DNA of 64,000 nt from Phallusia fumigata. Taxonomy: Eukaryota; Chordata; Ascidiacea; Phlebobranchia; Ascidiidae. This document shows, piece by piece, positions 45,971 to 59,470 of the stretch. Both the position numbers and the translations under genes were made by a program. A model generated the notes under the pieces. That model saw nothing but the letters and a program-made list of their open reading frames with translations, did not search any database and had not been told where the DNA came from. Positions within the stretch are counted from its first letter, which is position 1. Each line of letters starts with the position of its first letter. Location of the stretch: NCBI GenBank assembly GCA_008931825.1, contig QXVZ01028825.1:1-64000 (forward strand). Reading direction: 5' to 3'.

Positions 45971-47410
45971 AGCGGAACCTAATCGGGTACTTTCACTGTT
46001 ACTGTTGTTAAATATTTTTGTTTTAGGTCCTCGTGCGGCTTCTGATAAAAGTTTCCAAATTATGCACTGATATCACTGCTTCGGTATTTTAGCTGTTTAA
46101 ACGCTGTCCGAAACACGTTTAACAGGCAAGTAAGTAATAAATTCCCCCAAATCCAAATAACCATCAACTGGCATAATAATAAGTAAACTGAGGTAGACAC
46201 TGGTTTGCTTGAAATGTAATTTTTTTTGTTTTGTGAGTTTGGACAACTTAATTACAAAATGCACAGTGCTGTTGGATCATTTTGCTTTCAGGTACTTGCA
46301 CGGGATCTGCTCCCGGCATCCACTTGCTGCTCGACCGCCAACGGGACATTTGAACCAAAACATTGTCCATATGGAAGATGACCCTGGTGAAATTTCTTAA
46401 ATTGCAACGTAAGGCATTAAAGGAAAGTGAAAGTTGGTTTTAGAGCTAGCATTAAAGTCTCGAGTGTGGGAAGACAGTACAAAGTGCAGTTATCCCGTCT
46501 TCCCAATTGGCATATTTAAATGTGCTGTGAACTAGGTTATATCGCTTCCAATGCCAGGTACTGTTTCTTTGTTTTGCAGAAACTGAAACGGAAGCCCGGT
46601 CCTCGTAATCAAGTATGGGAGAACCGAGATTGAAAGCAATGTGGCTTACGTTTAAGTAAAGTTACCACATTTTGTCAGGTAACATTATTCAAGGCTGTTA
46701 ATGCGTTGAATGTGCTGATACGCAAAATGAACGTTTTTGCTTTTGCTATATGGGCCACACATATCTTATTACTGCTTAAAACATATGGAGAAACATCGTA
46801 CATACGGAGTGCCTGCAGTGAAATTCCAGAGTGCAACTTGGGACATAAACAGGCGAGTAGAAGATTATTCAAATAGCTGTGAATTCAATTATTGTCGAGC
46901 ATGGGAAGACGGTATGACGTGCACTCATCCTGTCTTCGCATGTGACATATTCGACAAGTTGTGAACCAATATACATAAAGCAAAGAATTCCCAGTACTGC
47001 CATTGCTTTGTTTTGCAGAAGAGTCCACCTGTATTCTGGCATGAGAGAACAAGATGGAAAAAAGTTGAGATTGTTTGATGTCCTGGCGTAATTACCGTCA
47101 AACATACGCCCCGGTAGGTGAAATGGTTTTTACAATTAATTGCTGTTGTGTGCAATCGCACAACTTGAATGTTTCGTCTTTTGTGTCAATACTAATATCT
47201 TAACACCTAATAGTGCCTAATGTTTTTTGTAACATGTTAAACGTGTGCTTCCTTAATAATTGACCCGTATAGCAGATATAATTCGTTGCTGCGAGGCAGA
47301 AAAGTAATGTTCTGCAAGTGTCATAAAACTGAGCGTCAAATGTGCAGTCAAATGTATTCGGCCTTTCAATTGAATCTCAAAGAAAATATTTAGAAAAATA
47401 TTTCAAAGAA
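45971..47410 (+). repeat. S, Q and R modules after P copy 4
   Basis: S at 46,020-46,140, Q at 46,170-46,430, R at 46,440-46,620 and 46,870-47,060. R at 46,902 has GGAAGACGG-loop-CTGTCTTC. Order P-S-Q-R differs from copy 1, so modules have been shuffled. Confidence 0.5.
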
Positions 47411-49130
47411 AAATAGTGTTGATTTTTGCATGATTTGCATGTTGCACCTGCTATTTTGTTTGTCAGGTGTGTTCCACCATTCATTCGGTTGTCAGCATCT
47501 GTGAAAGTGTTCACATCAAAACATCAAAGCAGTAACGAACTGAACCAAACAAGGCTTGAAATGTGAAGATAAAATGAAACTGTCGTTCAGCAAACTAGGA
47601 AACTAGCAGATTAAATAAAATATTAATCTTCAATGCATTTACTGCATTGGAATCCGTGCGGGACCTTACACCTTATATTTCGTTGCTGTTGTTAGTTTTG
47701 TTGCAGATATGATTCTTAAAGACTGTCCCGGACCATCAAACAAATGGGAAAAGCTGCACATACAAAAGTAATGGAGCAATCTGGTTGATATACATCATCG
47801 TGATCAGACGTGCCAAATGTTAGTAAACAATACATGTTCATGAGCTTTGTTATTTTTATTCTTTTTCTTCTTTTCTATTTTGTTTGTTTTCACTGTTTAC
47901 TTAAGCAAGTCTTTTAGATTTCTTTCTATTTGCTCACATGATAGATGATGCAAAATATTTGAAAGTAGTATTTGGTGACTGTAGGTTGGATTCACCCTAT
48001 TTTTCTATTTACCTGCCCTTCGATTCTTTCAGCAATTCGGAATGTAGATGTACTGTATGGTACGCGTAATGTTTGTTTGAAATATTAGCCCCTTATATAC
48101 TTGTTTAAACGCTCATTGTTTCGCTCCAAACGCACTTCTACTCCACACACAAACGACTGTGTATTCGGAGCTGCCAGGCGGGCATTTCGCTGACTAAACT
48201 TAGGTTGTAGATGCGCAGTGGTAAGCTTAAGACGTTTTTTATTTTGAGATGTAGAGGACAGTGCGTAACAGCAACTTTATGAATTTGTTTTTACTATTAG
48301 TCTTTCTCCGCTGCTTTATGTTCAGTTTAAATCATTACTATATGGTTGTATGCATCGAAACGCAACAACAACCAAACGCGCAGAAAGTGATGAACATGTT
48401 TTACGACAGACGCAGCCCAGCGTTTTAGATCATTCCAAACCAACTTTCTTTTCGTGCTCCTTGGCTTACGTTTAGTTTGTAAAATTCCAGTTCTGCTCCT
48501 TTTTGCAGTAGTTTCCGAAAGTAAATTTGTATATAGCCTGTATTTGGTCTGTCCAAGGGCGCAGCGTTGTTGATTCAAATAGAGTTTGTTGTCCTGTTTG
48601 CTGCAGCTTGGCCAAAGGTTACTGGAGGTTACGTATGTGTCAGTTGGTGGTTTGGACACATAAGACTGTGTTAAAATTGATTTGGTTGAATTCGAAAAGG
48701 TATTCTTCACTATTTGTTCAAATTTTTCGCCTTATTGTTAAAACTACTAATTAACAATATAGTTGGGTGGGGGCTCATACGTTTGTGCTTGCAGAAACAA
48801 ATTTGTTGTAAAATGTCAAGACAATTCGTGCCCCTCTCAGTGTATGTATTGCGTGTATTGAATATATATTCAATGTAATCAGTTGGTATGTGTGGAAAAT
48901 ATCATTTGAGGTGCCGTAATGTATGTGCAATGGCAATATGGAGAACGCGATTCAAGTCAGTATACTATTTATTTTGATCTGCCTTTAAATGTTTGACATG
49001 TTTTAATGCATTGTTTTATAGGCAATGTTTAAGGACTATAAAGTGTAACCTCCATTTTAAGAGTTAAGTTGTAGTTTATAGATATTTTTTCCACAAACCA
49101 CATATTTGAGTATTTTTGTGTAATTTTGAG
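47411..49130 (+). repeat. C, D, G and E modules
   Basis: C with exon-like piece at about 47,705-47,818 (donor changed to GTTAGT), D at 47,830-48,010, G at about 48,100-48,260, E at 48,390-49,100 (AGTTTGTTGTCCTGTTTGCT, GCAATATGGAGAACGC). No intact gene. Confidence 0.5.
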
Positions 49131-50649
49131 TCAAGTTGAGTAATAGGGGTGGTTTAGAGTGCAGGCGTAACCGCCCCTGGATTTAGGACATTTTTTTCTC
49201 CATAAAACTTTGGTAACTTTGATGCCTAATTATATACAGCAATCGCATTTTCACGTTAATATTTCTCCTTTTTTTCACCAGAACTTCAGACCAGCATCGC
49301 TTCCCGATGACCAATACTGCTTGTATCGGACGTCGTTTTTCCAAACAGGTAATTAACTGTGGTCAAGCACATTACCGGTTTTATTTATCCAGCTTAATTT
49401 CTGTATGCGTACGTTTGGCATGAATTTTTTTTTCAAAATTCGATTGCTAAAGGCCAGCCAGGGTGCACACTGTTTAGCCGTCCCGATATATTTTTGCGCT
49501 TTGCTTTACAAGTGTGCGATAAATTTGCATTTTTCTGTCTCGGATATTTTTTGTTTCAGGCACATTGATTTGCCGCTGTCGAGGATAAAACAGAATATGA
49601 GAAAGCCCATTTTCGTCTTTGGTTGCTGGGATCCCCGACTCCGAAAACGGAATGCACAAGGTAATTGTCTTTTTTCTTTCATTTCTTTAGCGTCTCGCTA
49701 ACTAAAATCAAGCTGTAAATCCGCAGCAGCAACATCAGTTCGTTTGCTGTATCGCGATGAGGAGTACAGTGCGTCACAGCAACTTTGTTTATTCTATTTT
49801 ATTAGTCTTACTCCGTTGCTTTAAGGTCATTACTATACGGTTGTGTGTTTCTGTTTGTATAAGAACAACACCTTTCCGAAATGTGGAAAAAATATTTGAT
49901 TATGACTAATGTTTCAAAAGGATCTCAATGCTAGATGTAGAAGTACTAAACGCATATAAATTAAGAAATATCATTTTGTAAACACTTCACTGTTGCTGCG
50001 ACGAATAACCAGCCCGGTGTTGATTTTTCATGATGCTTTGCATGTTTCACCTGTTGTTTTGTTTGTCACGTTTGTTCCGATGAACATGCGATTGTCAGCA
50101 TCGGTAGATGAACCAAAAAAGGCTTGAAATGTGACGATAAAATAAAACTGTCGTTCAGCAAACTAGAGAACTAGCAGAATCAATAACATATTATTCTTTA
50201 ATGCATTTAATGTATTGGAATGCGTGCGGAACCTTACACCTTATGTTTCGTTAGGCTTGTACATTAAACTTAAATGTAATTTTTTGCAGATTTGTTTCTG
50301 CAAAACTGGTCGGAACATGAAACTGATTGGAAAAGCTGCACATACAAAAGCAATGGAGCAATCTGGTTGATATACATCGTAGTGATCAGATGCAACATAT
50401 ACCAAATGTAAGTAAACAGGCATGTTCATGTGCTTTTGTAATTTTATTCTTTTTCCTCTTTTCTATTATGTTTGTTTCCATCGTTTAGTTGAGCAAGTCG
50501 TATAAAGTTCATCCAATTTGCACATATGATAGATGGGTATTAGATGCAAAGTATTGGTTGGATTTTTGGTTGGATTAGCCCATTCACCTTTTTAACCCCA
50601 AATACGTATTTTCCTATTTACATGCCCTTTAAATGTATTAAAAATATAT
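49131..50649 (+). repeat. Higher-order repeat unit 1 (A-B-C-D)
   Basis: A exon-like piece at about 49,281-49,348, B at about 49,560-49,660, C exon-like piece at 50,290-50,407. Each has an AG on the left (CACCAG, TTTCAG, TTTGCAG) and a GTAATT or GTAAGT on the right. Frames in A and B are shifted in this unit; C is open (NWSEHETDWKSCTYKSNGAI). Confidence 0.65.
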
Positions 50650-51999
50650 TTGTATATAGGCCATATTTGGTCTGTCCAAGGGCGAAAGGTTAAAACCGCG
50701 TTATTATATACAGCAATCGCATATTTACGTGACTATTTCACCTTTTTGCTACCAGAACTACAGATCAGCATCGCTTCCCAGGAGACCGTTATTGCATGTT
50801 GAACTGCTTGGATCGGACGTCGTATTTCCAAACAGGTAATAACTGTAGTCAAACACATTACCGGTTTAATTCAATTACCCACGTAAATTTCTAAATGCGT
50901 ACGTTTGGAATGAATTTGGTTCTTCAAAATTCGATTGCTAAAGGCTAACCAGGGTGCACACTGTTTAGCCGTCCCGATATATTTTTGCGCTTTGCTTTAT
51001 AAGTATGCGATAAATTTGCATTTTTTTGTCTCGGATATTTTTTGTTTCAGGCACATTTGGTTTACCGCTGTCAAGGAAAATACAGGATGTGAGAAAAGTC
51101 CGTTTTCGTCTTTGGTTGCTGGTATCTCCGACTCAGAAAACGGAATGCTCAAGGTAATTGGCTTTTTTTCTTTCATTTCTTTAGCATCTCGCTAACTAAA
51201 AACAAGCCGTAAATCCGCAGTAGCAACATCAGTTCGTTTGCTGTATCGCGATGAGGAGTACAGTGCGTCACAGCAACTTTGTTTATTCTATTTTATTATT
51301 CTTATTCCGTTGCTCTATAGTCATTACTATACGGTTGTTGATTTTTTTATGATGCTTTGCATGTTTCACTTGCTATTTTGTTTGTCACGTGACATTCGGT
51401 TGTCAGCATCGGTGAAAGTGTCCACATCAAAAGTATTAACGAACTGAACCAAAAAAGGTTTGAAATGTGAAGATGAAATAAAACTGTCGTTCAGCAAACT
51501 AGAAAACTAGCAGATTAAATAACATATTCATCTTCAATGCATTTAATGTATTGGAATGCGTGCGGAACCTTACAACTTATATTTCGTTACGATTGTACAT
51601 TAAACTTAAATGTTTTTTTTTGCAGATTTGTTTGTTCAAAACTGGTCGGAACATGAAACTGATTGGAAAAGCTGCACATACAAAATCAATGGAGCAATCT
51701 GGTTGATGCACATCGTTGTGATCAGATGCAACATATACCAAATGTAAGTAAACAGGCATGTTCATGTGCTTTTGTAATTTTTATTCTTTTTCGTTTATAC
51801 TATTCTGTTTGTTTCCACGTTTAGTTGAGCAAGTCGTTCAACTTTCTTTTAATTTGCGCATACGAAAGATGGGTATCAGATGCAAAGTATTTGAAATATT
51901 CGTTGGATTTTTGGTTGGATTCGCCCATTCACCTTTTTAACCCCAAATACGTATTTTCCTATTTACATGCCCTTTAAATGTATTAAAATTATATTTATA
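50650..51999 (+). repeat. Higher-order repeat unit 2 (A-B-C-D), frames open
   Basis: A 50,756-50,835, B 51,051-51,153, C 51,626-51,743. Starting from C of unit 1, C-A-B joins in phase and stays open: then TTDQHRFPGDRYCMLNCLDR, and LSRKIQDVRKVRFRLWLL to KTECS. No ATG exon or known domain was found. Confidence 0.65.
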
Positions 52000-53299
52000 T
52001 GTAGCCCATATTTGGGCTGTCCATGGGCGAAATGGTAAAACCGCGTTATTATATACAGCAATCGCATATTTACGTAACAATTTCCCCTTTTTTTCTACTA
52101 GAACTTCAGATCAGCATCGCTTTCCAGGAGACCATTATTGCATGAAGAACTGCTTGGATCGGACGTCGTATTTCCAAACAGGTAATTACAGGGGTCAAGC
52201 ATATTACCGGTTTAATTTAATTACCACCGAAATTTCTAAATGCGTACGTTTGGAATGAATTTGGTTCTTCAAAATTCGATTGCTAAAGGCTAACCAGGGT
52301 GCACACTGTTTAGCCGTCCAGATAGGTTTTTTGCGCTTTGCTTTACAAGTGTACGATAAATTTGCTGTTTTCTGTCTCGGATATTTTTTGTTTCAGGCAC
52401 ATTGGTTTTGCCGCTGTCGAGAAAAAAACAGGATTTGAGAAAAGTCCATTTTCGTCTTTGGTTGCTGGTATCCCCGACTCCGAAAACGGAATGCTCAAGG
52501 TAATTGGCTTTTTTTCTTTCATTTCATTAGCGTCTCGCTGAATAAAATCAAGCCGTAAATCCGCAGTAGGAACATCAGTTCGTTTGCTATATCGCGATGA
52601 GGAGTACAGTGCGTCACAGCAACTTTGTTTATTCTATTTTATTAGTCTTACTCCGTTGCTCTATAAGGTCATTACTATACGGTTGTATGTTTCTGGTTGT
52701 ATAAGTACAACACCTTTCCGAAATGTGGAAAAAAAGATTCGACTAGAACTAATGTTTTAAAGGATCTCAATGCTAGTTGTAGAAGCACTGAACGCATATA
52801 TAAATTAGGAAATATAATTTTTAAAACACTTCACTGTTGCTGCGACGAATAACGAGCCCGGTGTTGATTTTTTCATGATGCTTTGCACGTTTCACCTGCT
52901 ATTTTGTTTGTCACGTTTGTTCCGTTGACATTCGCTTGTCAGCATCGGTGAAAGTGTCCACATCAAAAGTAATAACGAACTAAACCAAAAAAGGCTTGAA
53001 ATGTCAAGATGAAATAAAACTGTGCGGTCAGCAAACTAGGAAACTAGCAGAATCAATAACATATTAATCTTTCCAAGCATTTAGTGTATTGGAATCCGTG
53101 CGGAACTTTACACCTTATATTTCGTTAGGATTGTACATTAAACTTAAATGTTTTTTTTTGCAGATTTGTTTGTTCAAAACTTGTCCGAAAATGAAACTGA
53201 TTGGAAAAGCTGCACATACAAAAGCAATGGAGCAATCTGGTTGATATAGATCGTATTGATCAGATGCAACATATGCCAAATGTAAGTAAACAGGCATGT
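52000..53299 (+). repeat. Higher-order repeat unit 3 (A-B-C-D), frames open
   Basis: A 52,102-52,181, B 52,397-52,499, C from 53,164. C of unit 2 joins in phase to this A and B, again open (TSDQHRFPGDHYCMKNCLDR and TLVLPLSRKKQDLRKVHFRL). The C of this unit has an in-frame TAG. The stretch 52,708-52,967 appears identical to 57,240-57,499. Confidence 0.65.
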
Positions 53300-55565
53300 T
53301 CATGTGCTTTTGTAATTTTTATTCTTTTTCCTCTTTTCTATTATGTTTGTTTCCACCGTTTCGTTGAGCAAGTCGTTCAAATTTCTTTCAGTTTGCCTTT
53401 GGGGGTGTTTGACATGTTTTAGGACAGATGAAGACCGGCATTTTATATTATTCCACTGCGTCTGGTCAGAAACAAACTTTTTATCGTGCTTATTGACATT
53501 CATTCAATTTTTGAAATTCTAGCCATATTTGGTCTGTCCAAGGGCGAAGCGTTAAAACCGCGTTGGAAAAGGCCGTTGTAGAGTTTGTAGTCCGGTTTTG
53601 TGCAGCTTGACCAAAGGTTACTGTAATCACGCTTTTGATAAACAAGATTGTGTTAAACTTGGCCTAGTTGGATTCGAAAAGGTATTCTTTACTTTTGTTT
53701 AATTTTTCGTCGTGGTTGGGGACTCGTAGGAAAAAAACTAGGAAACTAGCAGATTAAATAACATTTTAATCTACAATGCATTTACTGTATTGGAATCCGT
53801 GCGGAACCTTACACCTTCGTTAGGATTGTACGTTAAACTTCAATGTTTTTTTTCCAAATTTGTTTCTTCAAAACTGGTCGGAACATGAAACTGATTGAAA
53901 AAGCTGCACATAGAAAAGCAACGGAGCTATCTGATATACATCGTTGTGATCAGATGCATCAGATGCCAAATGTAAGTAGACAGGCTTGTTGATCTGCTTT
54001 TGTAATTTTTATTCTTTTTCCTCTTTTCTATTCTGGTTTTTTCCACCGTTTAGTTGAGCAAGTCGTTCGAACTTCTTTCAATTGCAGATATGATAGATGG
54101 GTATCAAATGCAAAGTATTTGAAATATTCGTTGGATTTTGTTTTGCAGATATGTTTCTTCAAAACTGGTCGGAACGAATATAAAAATTATTGGAAAAGCT
54201 GCACATACAAAAGCAATGGAGCAATCATAAGCCAAATGTAAGTAAACAGACATGTACATATTCTTTTGTACTTTTTATTCGTTTTCCTCTTTTCTATTCT
54301 GTTTTTTTCCACCGTTTAGTTGAGCAAGTCGTTCGAATTTCCTCAATTTTGCACATATGATAGATGGGTATAAGATGCTAAGTATTTAAATTTATTGGTT
54401 GGATTTTTGGTTGGATGCATCCATTCACCTTTTTTACCCCAAATACCTCTTTTCCTATTTATATGCCCTTCAATTCATCCGGGACTAATCCAAATGTATT
54501 GAAATAACGCAATCCAGCGTTTTAGATTATTCCACTGCTTTTGGTATGAAGACAGACTTGGCAGTCATTCAGTTTGTGGATGAGGGCTCATGTGTTTCAT
54601 AAGCTAGCAGAAAAAAAATTCTGTTGTAAAATAGAGATACCGTAAGTGTATGTGAGATGGCAATATGGAGAACGCCACCTCTATTTTTGGGTGTTCTCAT
54701 GTAGTTATAGGATGGCGTATCGCATGAATAAAGGCAATGAACCGTTTTCAAGCACGTTTCTTTGATTGGACGAGAAATTCTAGGTATAATGTGCAGTTTG
54801 AAATAGACGCGGATTTTAAAGTTGCGTTAGGTCATTAATATAAATGTAAAATTAAATATAATTTTGTAAACACTTCCCTGTTGCTGCGACGAATAGCGAG
54901 CCCGGTGTTAATTTTTGCATGATTATTTGCATGTTGCACCTGTTATTTTGCCTGTCACTTGTGTTTTGTTGACTATTCGGTTGTCGACAGCAGTAGAAGT
55001 GTCCACATCTAACTATTAACAATTCCCCCTAGCAAAACTCCTTACATCACAAAATACTTAATAGATTTAGAAAAAGAAAAACTGTGGGTCAGGAAACTAG
55101 GTGTTATTATACATGAAGCAAAACTGGCATATAAATACTGTTATATTAATCTTAAATGCATACACTGCGTTGGAAAGCGCGAGGAACTTCAGACCTTATA
55201 TTTAGTTAGGTTTGTACATAAAAACAAGATTGCTGTTGTCAGTTTTGCTACAGATTTGTTTCTTCAAAGACGAGTTTGCAATATTAAACGGATGGAAAAG
55301 CTGCACCAACAAAAGCCGTGGAGGAATCTGATTGATATTCATCGTCGTGATCAGACGTGCCAAATGTGAGTAAATAATGCATGTTCATGTGCTTTTGTAA
55401 TTTTATTCTTTTTCCTCTTTTCTACTTTGTTTTTTTCATAGCCTAATTAAGCAAGTCATCGTTCAAATTTCTTTACATTTGCACATATGGGTATCAGATG
55501 CAAAGTGTTTGAAAGTATTGGTTGGATTCACCTATTCACCTTTATTAAAATTTGTATTGTTGATG
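53300..55565 (+). repeat. Truncated C, D and E modules
   Basis: C 3' parts at 53,740-53,975 and 54,130-54,240, full C at 54,850-55,370 (octamer-like ATTTGCATG, donor GTGAGT), D at 54,000-54,130, 54,250-54,480 and 55,380-55,560, E at 53,515-53,730 and 54,500-54,720. The E piece closely matches 55,925-56,100. Confidence 0.55.
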
Positions 55566-56450
55566 TACGAAATGTAGACGGTGTGCTTGATTGTTTCACA
55601 TTTCAGTCCCTTATACGCTGAAACGCTAATTGTTCTGCTCCAAACGCAAACGGCGCGAATGGGGGTGATTGGCAAGCCAAGTGGCGTAGAGCTTCGCGAT
55701 TGGTATCAGGGTATCAGGCTTCTACTTCACACATAAACGGTTGTTTATTCTGGACGGCCAGGCGTGCGTTTCGCGAGGCCCTGGTGCTTGGCTTGTGGCT
55801 CTGTAGACCGGCAAATTTAGATTATTCCACCGCTTTTGGTGCGAAACAAACTTTTTATCGTGCTGATTGGCAGTCAGTCAGTTTGTGAAAATCAAGCTCT
55901 TTTTATATTTGCATGTTCCATATCTGGTCCGTCCAAGGGCGAAGCGTTAAAACCGCGTTGGAAAAGGCCGTTGTAGAGTTTGTAGTCCGGTTTGCTGCAG
56001 CTTGACCAAAGGTTACTGCAATCACGCTTTTTATAAACAAGATTGTGTTAAACTTGGCTTAGTTGGATTCGAAAAGGTATTCTTTACTTTTGTTTAATTT
56101 TCGCCGTATTAACAATAGTACTAATTAACAATATTTGTGGTTGGGGACTCGTATGTTTGTGCTTGCAAAAACACTTTTGTCATCAAATGCCAAGGAAATT
56201 AGCGACCTTCTGTATTGTGGGTATTGATTGTGTATCCAATGTAATAAATTAGTATGTGTGGAAAATATCATTTGAGGTGCCGTAATGTATGTGCAATGGC
56301 AATATCGAGAACGCCACCTCTCTTGTTTGGTGTTTTCATTCAAGCCAGTATACTATGCATTATGTTCTGTGAAGACATGTTCTATTTGTTTTTATGCATT
56401 ATTTAATAGGAAATGAAGTTGGACAGCAAAAAGGAAACAGAAGCAATCTG
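55566..56450 (+). repeat. G and E modules
   Basis: G at about 55,615-55,760 (GCGCGAATGGGGGTGATTGG), E at 55,920-56,350 (CCAAGGGCGAAGCGTTAAAA, TAGTCCGGTTTGCTGCAGC, AATATCGAGAACGCCACC). An ORF across G has no supporting features. Confidence 0.5.
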
Positions 56451-57940
56451 TATCTTTAGAGTTAAGTTGTGGTTTATGGATATTTTGTTCCACATTCCAC
56501 ATAGCGAAATTGTATAACAGGGGTGATTTAGAGTGCACACTTAAATGCTCTTGCATTTTAATTACATTATTTTTTCCATTGCTGTCTAATTATATACAGC
56601 AATCGCATTTTTACGTTGACATTTCTCATTTTTTCTTTCAGAACTTCAGACCAGCGTCGCTTTCCAGATGACAGTTATTGCATGTAAAACTGGTCGGATC
56701 GGACGTCGTATTTCGAAACAAGTAATTAACTGTGTTTAAGCACATTACCGGTATTTTTATCCAGCTACATTTCTAAATGCGCACGTTTGGCATGAATTTA
56801 TTTTTCACAATTCGATTGCGAAAGGCTAACCAGGGTGCACACTGTTTAGCCGTACCGATATGTTTTTGCGCTTTGCTTTACAAATGTACGATAAATTTGC
56901 ATTTTTCTGTCTCGGATATTTTTTGTTTCAGGCACATTGGTTTTGCCGCTGTCGAGGAAACAACAGGATGCGAGAAAAGCCCATTTTCGTCTTTGGTTCC
57001 TGGGATCCCAGTCTTTAAAAACGGAATGCTCAAGGTAATTGGCTTTTTTTCTTTCATTTCTTTAGCGTCTCGCTGAATAAAATCAAGCCGTAAATCCGCA
57101 GTAGCAACATCAGTTCGTTTGCTATATCGCGATGAGGAGTACAGTGCGTCACAGCAATTTGTTTATTCTTTATTATTAATCTTACTCCGTTGCTCGAAGG
57201 TCATTACTATACGGTTTTATGTTTCTCGTTGTATCAGTGCAACACCTTTCCGAAATGTGGAAAAAAAGATTCGACTAGAACTAATGTTTTAAAGGATCTC
57301 AATGCTAGTTGTAGAAGCACTGAACGCATATATAAATTAGGAAATATAATTTTTAAAACACTTCACTGTTGCTGCGACGAATAACGAGCCCGGTGTTGAT
57401 TTTTTCATGATGCTTTGCACGTTTCACCTGCTATTTTGTTTGTCACGTTTGTTCCGTTGACATTCGCTTGTCAGCATCGGTGAAAGTGTCCACATCAAAG
57501 TATTAACGAACTAAACCAAAAAAGGCTTGAAATGTGATGATAAAATAAAACTGTCTTTCAGCAAACTAGAGAACTAGCAGATTAAATAACATATTAATCT
57601 TCAATGCATTTTCTGTATTGGAATGCGTGCGGAACCTTACACCTTATATTTCGTTAGGCTTGTACATTAAACTTAACTGTTGTTTGCAGATTTGTTTCTT
57701 CAAAACTAGTTTGAACATGAAGCTGATTGGAAAAGCTGCACATACAAAAGCAAAGGAGCAGTCTGGTTGATATACATCGTAGTGATCAGATGCAACATAA
57801 GCCAAAAGTAAGTAAACAGGCATGTTCATGTGGTTTTGTAATTTTTATTCTTTCGTTGAGCAAGTCGTTCAAATTTCTTCAAATTTGCGCATATGATAGA
57901 TGGGTATCCGACATAAAGTATTTGAAAGTATTGAATGGAT
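56451..57940 (+). repeat. Higher-order repeat unit 4 (A-B-C-D)
   Basis: A at about 56,641-56,719 with a TAA in the otherwise conserved frame, B at about 56,931-57,032, C at about 57,685-57,804 with donor AAAAGTAAGTAAAC. Its left flank of C is the apparently identical 260-bp block shared with unit 3. Confidence 0.6.
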
Positions 57941-59470
57941 TTGTAAACACTTCCCTGTTGCTGCGACCAATAGCGAGCCCGGTGTTAATTTTTGCATGAT
58001 TTGCATGTTGCACCTGTTATTTTGCTTGTCACTTGTGTTTCGTTGACTATTCGGTTGTCGGCAACAATAGAAGTGTCCACATCTAACTAATAACAATTCC
58101 CCCTAGCAAAATTCTTTACATCACATGAAGCAAAACTAGCATATAAATACTGTTTTATTATTCTTAAATGCATATACTGCGTTGGAAAGCGCGAGGAACT
58201 TCAGGTCTTATATTTCGTTAGGTTTGTATTTTAAACTGGATTGCTGTTGTCAGTTTTGTTGCAGATTTGTTTCTTCAAAGACGATTTCGCAATATTAGAA
58301 GGATGGAAAATCTGCACCAACAAAGCCGTGGAGGAATCTGGTTGATATACATTATCGTGATCATATGCATCACATGCCAAATGTAAGTAAACAGGCATGT
58401 ACACGTGCTTCGTAAACTTTCGTTATAGGTTCCTTTCCATAAAAGGAAAGATAATGTTTCTTTTTTCTGCTTATCCACGGTTTGTTTCCACCTTTCTGTG
58501 GGTATCTACAGTTGTACACTGTATAAGTTTTGACCCCAGTTGATCCAATTGCCCCAAAAATGTTGAAATTTAAAAATAGCAATATTTTGCAAAGTAAGTC
58601 GTGGTACAATGCAAACATTGAAAAGTGTCCACCACCTTCATCTATTTGGCCCTAAATATTGATTTTTGTTTACATGCTCTGACTATAATCAAGCAGTATA
58701 TGCGCAGTGGTATTCTTAATTATGGATTCACTAAAAGGGAGAATTTGTTTTCACTGNATTTATTGAGTGCTTGGGTTGTTAAAAAGTTTCATCGCCATAT
58801 ATAAGTGTTTAAATGGAAGCGATTGACGAGCGACCCAAGTGGTGCAGGGCTTAGGGATTGGTTTCACACTTCTACTGCAGTGTGAAACATAAACGGTTTA
58901 TTCGGGAACAAGCAAAGGCGCAGTGGTAACCTTGATTCGTTTGATATATTTAATTCGTTTGCAACTTTATTTATTCGTTTTTATGATTCGTCTGGTACGG
59001 CAGCGAAGTGTGAGAGTGATTTGACATGTTTTACGCAGCAGTAGTCCAGCGGTTGATGTTACACCTTTGCTTTAACGTATAAAACACTGCTATACGCATA
59101 AAAAGCTCAACATAAAGCTTCTCGTGCTGCTGAGCAGTTTGTGAAAATCAAAAATAAATACTACGCATTTTGTTCTGTTTTTGAAGGTTTAACTTACTTT
59201 TTGCGTTGTTTGATAGGAAATGGATTGAGGAGGAAAAGAAGGAAGCCTAAGCAACCTGGATTTTTGAAGTTAAGTTGAATTTAATAGATATTTATGTCTA
59301 CATAGCGAAATTGAGTAACAGGGGTTTAGAGTGCATGCTTGACCGCCCCTGTATTTTAATTACATTATGTGTACAATTTAACTTCGATAACTTCGTTGCA
59401 TATTCAAATACAGCGATCTTTTTTCGTTGACATATCTGCGTTTAACATAAAATTAAATATAATTTTGCGA
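57941..59470 (+). repeat. C and G modules, an N
   Basis: C at 57,945-58,385 with octamer-like ATTTGCATG and donor AAATGTAAGTAAAC. Then D/M-like pieces (GATTCACTAAAAGGGAG) with an unresolved base at 58,757. G at 58,800-58,920, E/A fragments to 59,470 including the hairpin word TTTAGAGTGCATGCTTGACC. Confidence 0.5.

Noticed and set aside
49405-57076. Repeated ORFs of about 67-98 codons over module B (HIGFAAVE or LAVPIYFCALLYK type)
   Set aside because: They start in the intron-like flank and read through the TTTCAG acceptor; the spliced frame is different and the similarity simply reflects repeat copies.
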